Source: Dyella_A sp049445995 (GTDB lineage Bacteria > Pseudomonadota > Gammaproteobacteria > Xanthomonadales > Rhodanobacteraceae). Taken from it: a DNA stretch of 64,000 nucleotides. This document shows positions 17,392 to 25,987 of this stretch, one piece after another. The stretch is taken from assembly GCF_049445995.1 (NCBI RefSeq), contig NZ_JBMSDZ010000010.1:66889-130888 (forward strand). Reading direction: 5' to 3'. Both the position numbers and the translations under genes were made by a program. How positions within the stretch are numbered: position 1 is the stretch's first letter; each line of letters opens with the position of its first letter. Under the pieces are notes generated by a model. It saw only the letters and a list, made by a program, of their open reading frames with translations, did no database searches and had not been told where the DNA came from.

Positions 17392-17457
17392 TCGTCCGAA
17401 GCGACGATTTCGCGCCAATGAGCTCTGGCACGCACGCCGATTCGTCCGAAGCGACGA
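17392..17457. promoter_or_regulatory. tandem putative operators TCGTC-N6-GACGA, copies 2 and 3
   Basis: Two identical 17-bp blocks, TTCGTCCGAAGCGACGA, start at 17391 and 17441, exactly 50 bp apart (about five helical turns). Each contains the dyad TCGTC-N6-GACGA (17392-17407 and 17442-17457). They lie in the 258-bp divergent region between the hydrolase and the CoA ligase, so both transcripts could be controlled. A related CCGAAGCG half occurs at 17352-17359. Confidence 0.65.
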
Positions 17458-17539
17458 AGGCAAGTCGACCTTGCCGCTGCAAAATGTCGCCCATGGCCAC
17501 GCCCCGGACATGTGGTATCGCAAGGAGTCTGCCGCATCT

Positions 17540-19159
17540 ATGATCCTGCATTCGCCGTCGATGATTGAGCGCTATACCCGGCAGGGCTACTGGGGCAATC
17601 GCACGCTGCTGGATCGCTTCGCCGCCTCATGCGCCGCGCACCCACAGCGGCCGGCGGTGGTCGATCCGCTCGACCGTGACCAGCTGCTCGGAACGCCCCC
17701 GCGCAGCCTGCACTACGCCGAACTGCAGGCCGCCGTCGACGCAGTCGCCGGCGCACTGCAGCGCCGCGGTCTGCGCCAGGACGATATCGTCATCGCGCAG
17801 CTTCCCAATGTGTGGGAGCTGGCGATGCTCTACCTGGCGGTGGCCAAGGCCGGAGGCATCCTGTCGCCTCTGCCGATGCAGTGGCGCAGCCACGATGTCG
17901 GTTATGTCGCCGGACTGGCCGAGGCGCGTTTCTACATCGGCACGGAAGGGTTCAAGGGTTTCGACTACCTGGGCATGGCCCACGAGCTGGGCATCGAGCA
18001 GGTGATCTCGCTGCACGAGCTGGACGCGATGGCGCAAACGCCCGGCGCCGCGCCGGTCGATGTGCGGGTCGATGCCAACGACGTCTTCACCCTCTGCTGG
18101 ACCTCGGGGACCGAGGCCGAGCCCAAGGGCTGCCCGATGACCCACAACGTCTGGCAGTTCATGGGCTCCCGGCTGGTGCATCTGTGCGGCCTGCAGGATG
18201 GCTGTCGCCAGCTTTGCGTGGCGCCGCTGGTCAACATGACCGGGGTCGGCGTCAACTTCATTCCCTGGCTGCTGACCGCCGGCACCCTGGTGCTGCACCA
18301 TCCACTGAATGCCGAAGTCCTGCTGCGCCAGCTGACCGGGGAGAGTATCGCCTTCACCATCCTCGTGCCGGCGATACTCAACACCATCGTCAAGCTGCCC
18401 AACGTGGATCAGCTGGACTTGTCCAGCGTGCGCACCATCACCACCGGCTCGGCGCCACCGTCGGCCTGGAGCCTGCAGGAGTTCAAGCGACGCTGGGACA
18501 TCGAGATCGTCAATATCTGGGGCCAGAACGAAGGCAGCCATCTGGTCGCCGGTCCCGATGACGTCCCCGAGCTGGAAAAACGCGTCGATCACTTTCCCTT
18601 CTGGGGCTTGCCCGGTCGCCACTGGCCTTCGGGCATGGAGGATGGCCTGAGCCTGAAGCTGCTCGATGACACTGACAACGAGCTGCGCGCGCCAGGAGCC
18701 ATCGGCGAGCTGTGCTTCCGCGCGCCCAGCCTGTTTCCCGGCTATTTCAAGCGGCCCGACATCACTGCACGTTCGTTCACGCAGGACGGATACTTCCGCA
18801 CGGGCGACCTGTTCATATTGCACGATGCCAGCTCGCTGGGTTTCTACGACCGCAAGAAGGACATGGTGATCCGTGGCGGTTTCAATATCTCCAGCGCCGA
18901 GGTCGAAAACGCGGTCCAGGGGCATCCGAAGGTCGCCGATGCCGCCGTCATACCGGTGCCCGACGAGATCATGGGCGAGCGCGTGTGCGTTTGCGTGGTG
19001 CTGCGCGACGCCAGCGTCACGCTCACCCTGGAGGAACTGGTCGACTGGCTCAAGCAGGACGGCATGAGCCTGTACAAGCTGCCGGAACGGCTGCGGATCG
19101 TGAGCGAAATCCCGCGCAATCCAGTCGGCAAGATCCTCAAGACGAAGCTGCGGGCATAG
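17540..19159 (+). CDS. acyl-CoA synthetase (AMP-forming)
   Basis: ANL-superfamily ligase of 539 residues that activates a carboxylic acid with ATP to the acyl-CoA. The ATP-binding loop is LCWTSGTEAEPKG, later motifs are NIWGQNEGS and DGYFRTGDL, and the hinge is FYDRKKDMVIRGGFNIS, with the C-terminal catalytic Lys in NPVGKILKTKLRA. The ATG 17540 start follows AAGGAG by 12 nt, a little long; an ATG at 17513 is the alternative. It diverges from the carboxylase operon, so it probably supplies its CoA ester substrate. It is one of four ligases in the cluster. Confidence 0.9.
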   Translation: MILHSPSMIERYTRQGYWGNRTLLDRFAASCAAHPQRPAVVDPLDRDQLLGTPPRSLHYAELQAAVDAVAGALQRRGLRQDDIVIAQLPNVWELAMLYLAVAKAGGILSPLPMQWRSHDVGYVAGLAEARFYIGTEGFKGFDYLGMAHELGIEQVISLHELDAMAQTPGAAPVDVRVDANDVFTLCWTSGTEAEPKGCPMTHNVWQFMGSRLVHLCGLQDGCRQLCVAPLVNMTGVGVNFIPWLLTAGTLVLHHPLNAEVLLRQLTGESIAFTILVPAILNTIVKLPNVDQLDLSSVRTITTGSAPPSAWSLQEFKRRWDIEIVNIWGQNEGSHLVAGPDDVPELEKRVDHFPFWGLPGRHWPSGMEDGLSLKLLDDTDNELRAPGAIGELCFRAPSLFPGYFKRPDITARSFTQDGYFRTGDLFILHDASSLGFYDRKKDMVIRGGFNISSAEVENAVQGHPKVADAAVIPVPDEIMGERVCVCVVLRDASVTLTLEELVDWLKQDGMSLYKLPERLRIVSEIPRNPVGKILKTKLRA

Positions 19160-19183
19160 CCACACGGGACATAGCCGCACGAC

Positions 19184-19200
19184 TGCCACACACCGTGGCA
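19184..19200. terminator. hairpin in convergent ligase/atuA gap
   Basis: A perfect TGCCAC-ACACC-GTGGCA stem-loop in the 71-bp gap between two convergent genes. Its position suits a bidirectional terminator, but there is no T-run. Confidence 0.35.
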
Positions 19201-19230
19201 TGCCGGTGCGTGCCGCCTCGCCGAACGCCC

Positions 19231-21054
19231 CTATTCCGGCACCACGCCCCACCGGCGTGCTTCCTCCGGCGGCACCGCGATGGGCATGTCCAGCAGCATC
19301 TGCCCGTAGGTCTTGCCTTGCGGGTCCAGATGCAGCGACACCACGCCGCCGCCGTCCAGCGTGGCATGCAGCAGGAAGTTCATCGCATGGATGCCAGGCA
19401 AATCGAAACGCTCGACGATCCCTTGCGTGAGGTGGGCGAAGTACCGTTTCACCACATCGGCGGTCAACGCGGCGCGCAGCACCGGTAGATATTCCGCGCG
19501 GCGGGCGATCACCCCGATATTGGCCTGGTCGCCCTTGTCGCCACTGCGGGCCACCGCCAGCCGCCACAGCGGCACCTGCATGGCATCGGCTGAGGCAGGT
19601 GTGGCCAGCGCCGGCTGGCCGGAACGATCCGCCACGCTGCCCGGCACGCCGCCGCGCCCCTTGGTGACAATATGCGTGGCGGCGACAGGCTGTCCATCCA
19701 CGCGCACGTCCACCGTGACCTGATCTTTGTCCAGCAGGAACGAATACAGGCGCACCAGCGGGGTCGGCCGGGGGCGGCCGGGGGACAGCGCGGTCAGCCC
19801 GGGCGACATCGACAACGCCGAACCGACGAATTCCTTGGAAAACAGCTCCACGCCTTCGCGACGCGCGTGGTGCACCCCCAGGCGCAGCACCACCTCGCGA
19901 TTCTGCAAGGCGCGCGGCGCGGCATGCGGACCGTAAAGCGATTCGCTGCCGACGACCTGCAGGGCGGTTTTGCGGTAATCGCCCAGGTGCAGCTGTTCGA
20001 GCATGCCTCGCGTCTTGCCCAGGATCGCCTCGCCCTGCCGCTGCGCACGCTGCACCGCCTGCCGCCCGGCGACCACGAAGGTGCCGATGCATCCGTAGCC
20101 ATCGGCGTAGGTCGCGCTGACCTTGTAGCTCGCCGAGGGTTCGCGTCCGCGCGCGCCCGTCACGCGCACCCGATCCGCGCCGACCGCCTGCATGGCGACG
20201 TGGCTGAAATCGCAGCTCACATCCGGCAGCAGATAGGCCGCCGGGTCGCCGATCTCGTACACCATCTGCTCGCCGACGCTGAGCGGGGAGACGAGGCCGC
20301 CGGTACCGGCCGGTTTGGTCATCACGAAGCTGCCATCGGCACGGACCTCGGCAATCGGATAACCGGTGTTCTCCCACCCTGTTTCGGTGGCCTCCCAGTC
20401 GGTGAAATTGCCGCCGGTGGCCTGCGCACCGCACTCGAGCAGATGGCCCACGAGCCCCGCGGCGGCCAGCCGGTCGTAGTCGTCGGGTTTCCATCCGAAC
20501 TCGTGGATCAGCGGACCGGCGGCCAGCGCACTGTCCACGCAGCGCCCGGTGACCACGATGTCGGCGCCCGCCTCCAGCGCGGCGGCAATCGGGAATGCAC
20601 CGAGATAGGCGTTGGCGCTCATCAGCCGTTCGGGCAGGGGCTCGCCGGTGGTCATCTCGCGGATGTCGCGCCGGCGCAACTCATCGGTGCACGGCAGCAG
20701 GTTGTCGCCCTCCACCGTACCGATCTTCAAGGGAACGCCGGCCTCCCGCGCCAGCTGCTCCAGCGCCCGGCGGCAGGCACCAAGGTTGACACCGCCGGCA
20801 TTGGCGATGACCTTGATGCGTCGCCGCGAGATTTCGCCGAGCAGTGGCTTCATCACGCGCGAAATGAAGTCGGTGGCGTATCCCTGCTCGGGGTCGGCGG
20901 CTTGCGCCTTGGCCAGGATCGACATGGTGATCTCGGCAAGATAATCGAGTATCAGGTAATCGACATGGCCCGACTGCACCAGCTGGAATGGCGCCGCCGC
21001 CGAATCGCCCCAGTAGCCCGAGGCGCCGCCGATTCTCACTACCTTGTCCGTCAT
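19231..21054 (-). CDS. atuA: acyclic terpene utilisation AtuA-family protein (DUF1446)
   Basis: A 607-residue protein of the AtuA family. The start MTDKVVRIGGASGYWGDSAA is diagnostic, with YLILDYLAEITMSILAKAQ, NAGGVNLGACRRAL and VVTGRCVDSALAAGPLIHEF in the DUF1446 domain. The smaller C-terminal domain has LAVARSGDKGDQANIGVIAR. AtuA is required for citronellol/geraniol growth in Pseudomonas, but its reaction is not settled. The start is ATG 21054; a further 40 in-frame residues upstream have no family similarity. It converges with a CoA ligase gene and is followed upstream (50 bp) by an acyl-CoA dehydrogenase gene on the same strand. Confidence 0.92.
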   Translation of the reverse strand: MTDKVVRIGGASGYWGDSAAAPFQLVQSGHVDYLILDYLAEITMSILAKAQAADPEQGYATDFISRVMKPLLGEISRRRIKVIANAGGVNLGACRRALEQLAREAGVPLKIGTVEGDNLLPCTDELRRRDIREMTTGEPLPERLMSANAYLGAFPIAAALEAGADIVVTGRCVDSALAAGPLIHEFGWKPDDYDRLAAAGLVGHLLECGAQATGGNFTDWEATETGWENTGYPIAEVRADGSFVMTKPAGTGGLVSPLSVGEQMVYEIGDPAAYLLPDVSCDFSHVAMQAVGADRVRVTGARGREPSASYKVSATYADGYGCIGTFVVAGRQAVQRAQRQGEAILGKTRGMLEQLHLGDYRKTALQVVGSESLYGPHAAPRALQNREVVLRLGVHHARREGVELFSKEFVGSALSMSPGLTALSPGRPRPTPLVRLYSFLLDKDQVTVDVRVDGQPVAATHIVTKGRGGVPGSVADRSGQPALATPASADAMQVPLWRLAVARSGDKGDQANIGVIARRAEYLPVLRAALTADVVKRYFAHLTQGIVERFDLPGIHAMNFLLHATLDGGGVVSLHLDPQGKTYGQMLLDMPIAVPPEEARRWGVVPE

Positions 21055-21103
21055 GGAGCCGTCACCTTTTGGGATGTTTTTCTTTGCGCAAGCCGGGGAA
21101 ACG

Positions 21104-22252
21104 TCAGAGGCCGAGCTGGCGCGCGGCCAGGTCGCGCATGATTTCCTCGGCGCCGCCGCCGATGGCATTGACACGCACCTCGCGGTAGATGCGTTCGGAT
21201 TTGCTGCCGCGGATGTAACCGGCCCCGCCCAGCGTCTGCACCGCCTCGCGAGCGCAGAACTCCATCGTCAGCGTGGCCTGGTTCTTCAGCAGGCAGGTAT
21301 CGGCCACCGGGTTGTCGCCGTGCTCGACGCGCCAGGCGAGGTTTTCGAGATAGGCTTGGGTGGCGTGGATGCGCATGGCCATGTCGGCCAGCTTGTGGCG
21401 TACCACCTGGTGCTCGATCAGCGGCCGGCCGAAGGTCCTGCGTTCGCGCGCATATGCCGCCACCTCATCGAAGCACGCCTGCGAAAAACCATTGCAGCCG
21501 GCGGCCAGGAACAGCCGCTCGTGGTTGAAGTTCTGCATGATCAATTGCGAGCCGCCATTTTCCTTGCCCAGCAGGTTTTCCACCGGCACGCGGCATTCGT
21601 CAAAGTACAGCGTAGCCGTGTCCGAACACCACCAGCCCATCTTCCGATCCAGCGCGGTTCGCGTGAACCCCGGACGATCGCGTTCGATCAGCAACAACGA
21701 AATGCCTTTGTGGCCACGCTCGCCGGTGCGCACCGCGACGGTGTAGTAATCGGCGCGCATGCCGGAAGTGATGAATGTCTTGGAGCCGTTGACGATGTAA
21801 TGGTCGCCCTCGCGCCGGGCGGTGGTGCGCAACGCCGCCACGTCGGAGCCGCCGCCGGGTTCTGTGATCGCCAGCGCGCTGATCTTTTCGCCGGCAAGGA
21901 TCCCCGGCAAGACGCGTGCCTTCAGTTCCGGGCTGCCGTTGCGCGCGATCGGCGGGGTGCCGATGGTGTGGCTGAGCAGGCTGGCCGGCAGCCCGCCAAC
22001 GCCAGGGCGAGCCAGTTCCTGCGCGCCGATGATCAGGTAGAACAGATCGGCCTCGATGCCGCCGTAGGCTTCCGGATAACCCATCGGAATCAGGCCGATC
22101 TCGGCCGCCTTCCGGTACAGTTCGCGGGGAAAGCTTCCCGCCTCGTCCCAGTCGGCCGCGAAAGGCTCGACCTCGCTGGCCACCCAGCGCCGCAGGCTGT
22201 CGCGGTAGGCCTCGTGTTCGGCAGTGTAATAGGGGCTGCGTACAGTGCTCAT
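21104..22252 (-). CDS. acyl-CoA dehydrogenase
   Basis: FAD-dependent acyl-CoA dehydrogenase of 382 residues. FAD and substrate motifs are visible: ITEPGGGSDVAALRTTAR and GSKTFITSG. A glutamate at the isovaleryl-CoA-dehydrogenase position (E245 in FNHERLF) can be the catalytic base, while the MCAD-position residue is Gly (IGGGAEEIMRDLAARQLG). It introduces a 2,3-double bond in an acyl-CoA. The start ATG 22252 (MSTVRSPYY) is preferred over a longer form whose first 15 residues have no similarity. It is transcribed just before atuA. Confidence 0.9.
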   Translation of the reverse strand: MSTVRSPYYTAEHEAYRDSLRRWVASEVEPFAADWDEAGSFPRELYRKAAEIGLIPMGYPEAYGGIEADLFYLIIGAQELARPGVGGLPASLLSHTIGTPPIARNGSPELKARVLPGILAGEKISALAITEPGGGSDVAALRTTARREGDHYIVNGSKTFITSGMRADYYTVAVRTGERGHKGISLLLIERDRPGFTRTALDRKMGWWCSDTATLYFDECRVPVENLLGKENGGSQLIMQNFNHERLFLAAGCNGFSQACFDEVAAYARERRTFGRPLIEHQVVRHKLADMAMRIHATQAYLENLAWRVEHGDNPVADTCLLKNQATLTMEFCAREAVQTLGGAGYIRGSKSERIYREVRVNAIGGGAEEIMRDLAARQLGL

Positions 22253-22339
22253 GATCCATGCTCCAGAAATAAGGCCGACGGGAATGATGAGAGGCATTGG
22301 CCGCAGGCGCCCGCTTCGGCGCGCCCGGCAGCTCCACCG

Positions 22340-23944
22340 TCAGCTGATGGGTGGCTTGTCGGTGCCGATCAGGCTCCGGCGCAACTCGCGCTTGAGCACC
22401 TTGCCGGTGGCTGTGCGCGGCAGCGCGGGCACTTCGACCACCTGCTTGGGCACCTTGAAATGGGCCAGTTTGCCTTCGCAGAAGCGGCGTACCTCATCCA
22501 GCGCGAGGTGCATGCCCTCCTTGGGTGCCACCACCAGCAGCGGCACTTCGCCCCACTGGGCGTCCGGCACCCCGATTACCGCGGCCTCGCGCACCGCCGG
22601 ATGACGGTAGAGCACCTGCTCGACTTCGGTGGGGTAGACGTTTTCGCCGCCGGAAATCAGCATGTCCTTGATGCGGTCGACGATGTAGAAGAATCCTTCC
22701 TCATCCTGACGGGCCAGATCGCCACTGTGAAACCAGCCGCCCCGGAAAGCCTCCTCCGTGGCCTCGGAACGGTTCCAATAGCCGATGAAAAGGTTCGGCC
22801 CGCGCAGGACCAGCTCGCCGGTTTCGCCCGGGGCGACGTCCTGGTCGTCCGCATCCACGATGCGCATCTGCATGTGCGTCAGCGGTTTACCCACCGAGCC
22901 GTTCTTGCGCAGGGTGTCCTGACTGCTCAGGAAACAGGCATTGGGCGCAGTCTCGGTCATCCCGAACCCCTCCAGGAAACGCAGGCCGCGCTCCTGGAAG
23001 AACTCGATCACGGTGATTGGACACGGGGCCCCGCCGGACATCAGCACGCGCAGCGACGACAGGTCATAGCGGTCGATGTCCGGCAACTGACTGATCGCCA
23101 GCCACATGGCCGGCACCAGGAACAACGTGGTCACACGCTCGCGCTCGACCAGGCGCAAGGTCTCGGCGGGGTCAAAATGCGGATGCATCACCACCTTGGC
23201 GCCCTTGTACAGGGCGGGCAACGTATGGATGTTGAGGCCGCCGATGTGGAACAGCGGCGCCACCGTGAGCACCACGTCATCAGTGACCAGTGCGCTTTCG
23301 CTGAGCAGCAGGTTGAAGGCGTTCCAGGTGGTGTTGCCATGGGTCAATACCGCACCCTTGGGGCGCCCGGTCGTGCCGGAGGTGTACATCATCAGATGCG
23401 GATCATCCTGCGCCACGGGCGTGACCGATGTGAGCGCCTGGGCCGCCGCCAGCACGTCCTCGTAGTCCTCGTCAGCGGGCATGGGGTCGCCGGCGGCTGT
23501 CACATAAAGCGCGTGCTCCAGCGGAGTGTTGCGCCGGATCGGTGCCACCAGCGGGGAAAAGGTGGTGTGGTAGACCAGCACGCGCGCGCCGCAATCGTCG
23601 AGAATGAACTCCACCTCGGCGGGACTGAGGCGAAAGTTGATCGGCACGGCAATCGCACCGAGCTTGGCGCAGGCAAACAGCGTCTCGATGAACGCATTGC
23701 CATTGAACAGCAGCAGCGCCACGCGGTCGCCCTTGCGTACACCGCGCGCTGCCAGCACGCCAGCCATGCGACGACAGCGGTCACTCAACTGACCATAGTC
23801 CAGTCGGCGGTCACCGACGACCAATGCCTCGCGATGGGGATGATGCAGGGCGTGATAGTCCAGCCAGTCGCCGATGCCGCCGACGTAGTGGACGTTGCGT
23901 GCGTGCTCGCCTTGCGCGTGCTCGCCTTGCGTGAATGCAGCCAT
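22340..23944 (-). CDS. long-chain-type acyl-CoA synthetase (AMP-forming)
   Basis: ANL-family ligase of 534 residues with the P-loop MMYTSGTTGRPKG, adenylate motif GFGMTETAPN, GWFHSGDLARQDEEGF, the hinge DRIKDMLISGGENVYP and the final Lys segment RTATGKVLKRELR. It activates a fatty or terpenoid acid to its CoA ester. The start is ATG 23944, preceded on the minus strand by GGAGAC; an upstream open stretch of 56 residues looks non-coding. The N terminus carries a duplicated QGEHA unit encoded by a 15-bp tandem repeat (23902-23931). Confidence 0.9.
   Translation of the reverse strand: MAAFTQGEHAQGEHARNVHYVGGIGDWLDYHALHHPHREALVVGDRRLDYGQLSDRCRRMAGVLAARGVRKGDRVALLLFNGNAFIETLFACAKLGAIAVPINFRLSPAEVEFILDDCGARVLVYHTTFSPLVAPIRRNTPLEHALYVTAAGDPMPADEDYEDVLAAAQALTSVTPVAQDDPHLMMYTSGTTGRPKGAVLTHGNTTWNAFNLLLSESALVTDDVVLTVAPLFHIGGLNIHTLPALYKGAKVVMHPHFDPAETLRLVERERVTTLFLVPAMWLAISQLPDIDRYDLSSLRVLMSGGAPCPITVIEFFQERGLRFLEGFGMTETAPNACFLSSQDTLRKNGSVGKPLTHMQMRIVDADDQDVAPGETGELVLRGPNLFIGYWNRSEATEEAFRGGWFHSGDLARQDEEGFFYIVDRIKDMLISGGENVYPTEVEQVLYRHPAVREAAVIGVPDAQWGEVPLLVVAPKEGMHLALDEVRRFCEGKLAHFKVPKQVVEVPALPRTATGKVLKRELRRSLIGTDKPPIS
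23902..23931. repeat. 15-bp tandem repeat, two copies, in ligase N terminus
   Basis: CGTGCTCGCCTTGCG is repeated exactly twice, adding one in-frame QGEHA unit near residue 10 of the CoA ligase. It is probably a recent replication-slippage duplication. Confidence 0.6.
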
Positions 23945-24186
23945 ACCCGTCTCCGTAGTTTTTTCTGCCAGAGCCGGAGCTTCGATCCCGCGGTGGCGCG
24001 GGTTGCCGCGCTTCGCGCACCGCCATCTCCGCTGAGCCAGCCGGCGCCAGCTCCAGCGGCCTGGCCTGCGGCTGCCGGCGCGTGGTGTCACTCGCCGGAT
24101 CCGCCTGGCCACACTCCTGCCTCTTCGCTGAGCTTAGCGAACCAGCGTGAAGAAGGTCTTGCGTGAACTGGCTGTCCCGCGCACGC

Positions 24187-25014
24187 TCAGAATGGCACCC
24201 CGCCGGTGCAAAGCAGGGTTTGACCGGTCACATAATTGGATTCGGGCGTGCATAGCAGGTACACCGAACCGGCCGCCTCGTCCGGCGTTCCGCCACGACC
24301 CAGCGGAATCGAGCGCTCCATCATGGCCAGCAAATCCGGGTTGACGCCGACCTTGATGTTGCGCCCTTCCACGTCGATGGCAGCCTCGCCGCCGGCCGGT
24401 GCTTCGGTCAGCCGGGTTCGGATCAGGCCGAAGGCGACGCAATTGACGTTGACCTTGTAACGCCCCCACTCCTTGGCCAGCGCCATGGTCAAACCCACCA
24501 CGCCGGCTTTGGCGGCGGAATAGTTGGCCTGCCCGGCGTTGCCGCCCAGGCCGGCGATCGACGAGATGTTGACGACCTTGCGGTATACCTCGCGACCGGC
24601 GTCGGCCTCCTTCTTCGCGGCGGCGCGGATGAACTCCGAAGCAGCCCGAAGGATCTTGAACGGGGCCGTCAAATGCACGTCGAGAATCGCCTGCCACTGC
24701 TCGTCGGTCATTTTCTGGATGACGTTGTCCCAGGTGTAGCCGGCGTTATTGACGATGATGTCCAGGCCGCCGAAACCCTCGATGGCGGCCTTGACGAAGG
24801 TCTCGGCGAAGCCGTCGGCGGTGACGTTGCCGACACACATCATGGCCTGGCCGCCAGCGGCCTGGATGTCTTTCAACGTCTGTTCGGCCGGCGCCGGATC
24901 GAGATCGTTGATCACCACGCGGGCGCCTTCGGATGCGAGCTTCATCGCGATCGAGCGGCCAATGCCGCGGCCCGAGCCGGAAACGATGGCTACCTTGCCT
25001 TGAAGTTTGCTCAT
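24187..25014 (-). CDS. short-chain dehydrogenase (SDR), FabG-like
   Basis: SDR of 275 residues: cofactor motif SGSGRGIG near residue 12, NNAG, catalytic Ser in NISSIAG and Tyr-Lys in YSAAK. It resembles FabG/AtuB/AtuG-type reductases that handle 3-hydroxy/3-oxoacyl-CoA. The start is ATG 25014 (MSKLQGKVAIV); the longer upstream open frame overlaps the MaoC gene and is rejected. It is 71 bp downstream of the MaoC gene in the minus-strand row. A 242-bp gap with no recognised gene separates it from the next gene (ligase). Confidence 0.88.
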   Translation of the reverse strand: MSKLQGKVAIVSGSGRGIGRSIAMKLASEGARVVINDLDPAPAEQTLKDIQAAGGQAMMCVGNVTADGFAETFVKAAIEGFGGLDIIVNNAGYTWDNVIQKMTDEQWQAILDVHLTAPFKILRAASEFIRAAAKKEADAGREVYRKVVNISSIAGLGGNAGQANYSAAKAGVVGLTMALAKEWGRYKVNVNCVAFGLIRTRLTEAPAGGEAAIDVEGRNIKVGVNPDLLAMMERSIPLGRGGTPDEAAGSVYLLCTPESNYVTGQTLLCTGGVPF

Positions 25015-25085
25015 GGTGCCTCTCTTGGATCTTCTGGATGAATGGGATGAACGGATGGAGCGTTCGTGATGCCGCGGTGGCTGGC

Positions 25086-25511
25086 TCAGTCGAGTGCGAT
25101 GATCGCCTCTCCCGTCAGGGTGATCTCGCCCGACGGCTTGGCGACGGATAGCTCGACGCGCACGCACGGTCGTCCCGCGTGCTCGAGCGCCTCCACCACC
25201 GTGCCGTGGCAACGCACCGAATCGCCGACGTGGGTGATCGCGGCGAAACGCACGCCATAGCTCAGCAGCTGGCGCTGCGGCACCCACTCGGTGAGCGTAC
25301 GGGCCAGGTAGGCCATGGACAGCATGCCCTGCGCGAATACGTCGCCGGCACCGGCACGGCGGGCGAAATCGATATCAATGTGAATCGGGTTGTGGTCGCC
25401 CGAGGCGCCGGCGAACAAGGCCAGCGTGGTGCGACTGATCGGCGGCATTTCCAGCGTCGGCATGGTATCGCCGACCTTGATGCTGGTCTGCCTGGATGTG
25501 ACATTGCTCAT
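25086..25511 (-). CDS. MaoC-type (R)-enoyl-CoA hydratase, catalytic half
   Basis: Single hotdog MaoC domain of 141 residues with the hydratase-2 motif region LFAGASGDHNPIHIDIDFA (catalytic Asp and His) and a GMLSMAYLAR segment after it. It hydrates trans-2-enoyl-CoA to the (R)-3-hydroxy product, usually as a dimer of two hotdogs. The gene directly follows (16 bp) another hotdog gene lacking this motif, so the two probably form a heterodimer, as known for mycobacterial HadA/HadB-like pairs and two-subunit MaoC enzymes of steroid catabolism. Confidence 0.85.
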   Translation of the reverse strand: MSNVTSRQTSIKVGDTMPTLEMPPISRTTLALFAGASGDHNPIHIDIDFARRAGAGDVFAQGMLSMAYLARTLTEWVPQRQLLSYGVRFAAITHVGDSVRCHGTVVEALEHAGRPCVRVELSVAKPSGEITLTGEAIIALD

Positions 25512-25527
25512 GACGGTTTCATCCCTG

Positions 25528-25971
25528 TCAGGCGTGGCGAACGACGAGGACCGAATGCAGGTCGGCTACGTGTTCGCCGAACTGGTTGGTCACCACCGTG
25601 TCATAGACAACGAATTCGAGCGCACCGCTCTTCTTGGCGTAGATGTCGCTGACCGTCGACTGCAGGGTCAGCGTATCGCCTGCGCAGATAGCGCGGTGGT
25701 ATTCGAAACGCTGCTCGCCATGCAGGATCTTGCCCAGGTCGATCTGCAGCGTCTCGAGGAGTTTCATCATCGCGCCCGAATCCCCGTCGGCGGCGAAGAC
25801 GAAGGTGGGTGGTGCCACGATGCCGCGATAGCCTGCCGCCTTCGCTGCCGCCTCGTCGAAATACATCGCGTCGGTCAGCCCGATGACGTTGGCGAAAAAG
25901 GCAATGCGGCCTTTTTCCACCTCCCATTGCGTGGCCGGCGGCGCGTAGCCGATGTGTTTCTGGTCGATCAT
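25528..25971 (-). CDS. MaoC-like hotdog protein, FAS1-type N-terminal dehydratase half
   Basis: A 147-residue hotdog protein of the MaoC dehydratase N-terminal (FAS1_DH-like) type: the start YAPPATQWEVEKGRIAFFANVIG, then GIVAPPTFVF and GKILHGEQRFEYHRAICAGDTL. The Asp-His pair of active hydratases is missing, so it probably builds the acyl-binding pocket and supports the catalytic subunit at 25086. It lies 16 bp from both neighbours, so translational coupling with the thiolase and the partner hydratase is likely. Confidence 0.82.
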   Translation of the reverse strand: MIDQKHIGYAPPATQWEVEKGRIAFFANVIGLTDAMYFDEAAAKAAGYRGIVAPPTFVFAADGDSGAMMKLLETLQIDLGKILHGEQRFEYHRAICAGDTLTLQSTVSDIYAKKSGALEFVVYDTVVTNQFGEHVADLHSVLVVRHA

Positions 25972-25987
25972 GGGAACGTCTCCGGAC

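Noticed and set aside
17627..20494. Minus-strand open frame of 955 codons across the CoA ligase and atuA
   Set aside because: It is antisense to the ligase and out of frame with atuA. It has low-complexity Arg/Gly/Ala content and no family motif; high GC produces such long shadows.
21044..24166. Plus-strand open frame of 1040 codons
   Set aside because: It lies antisense to the acyl-CoA dehydrogenase and ligase genes, which carry full catalytic motifs. The translation is His/Arg/Gln-rich without domains.
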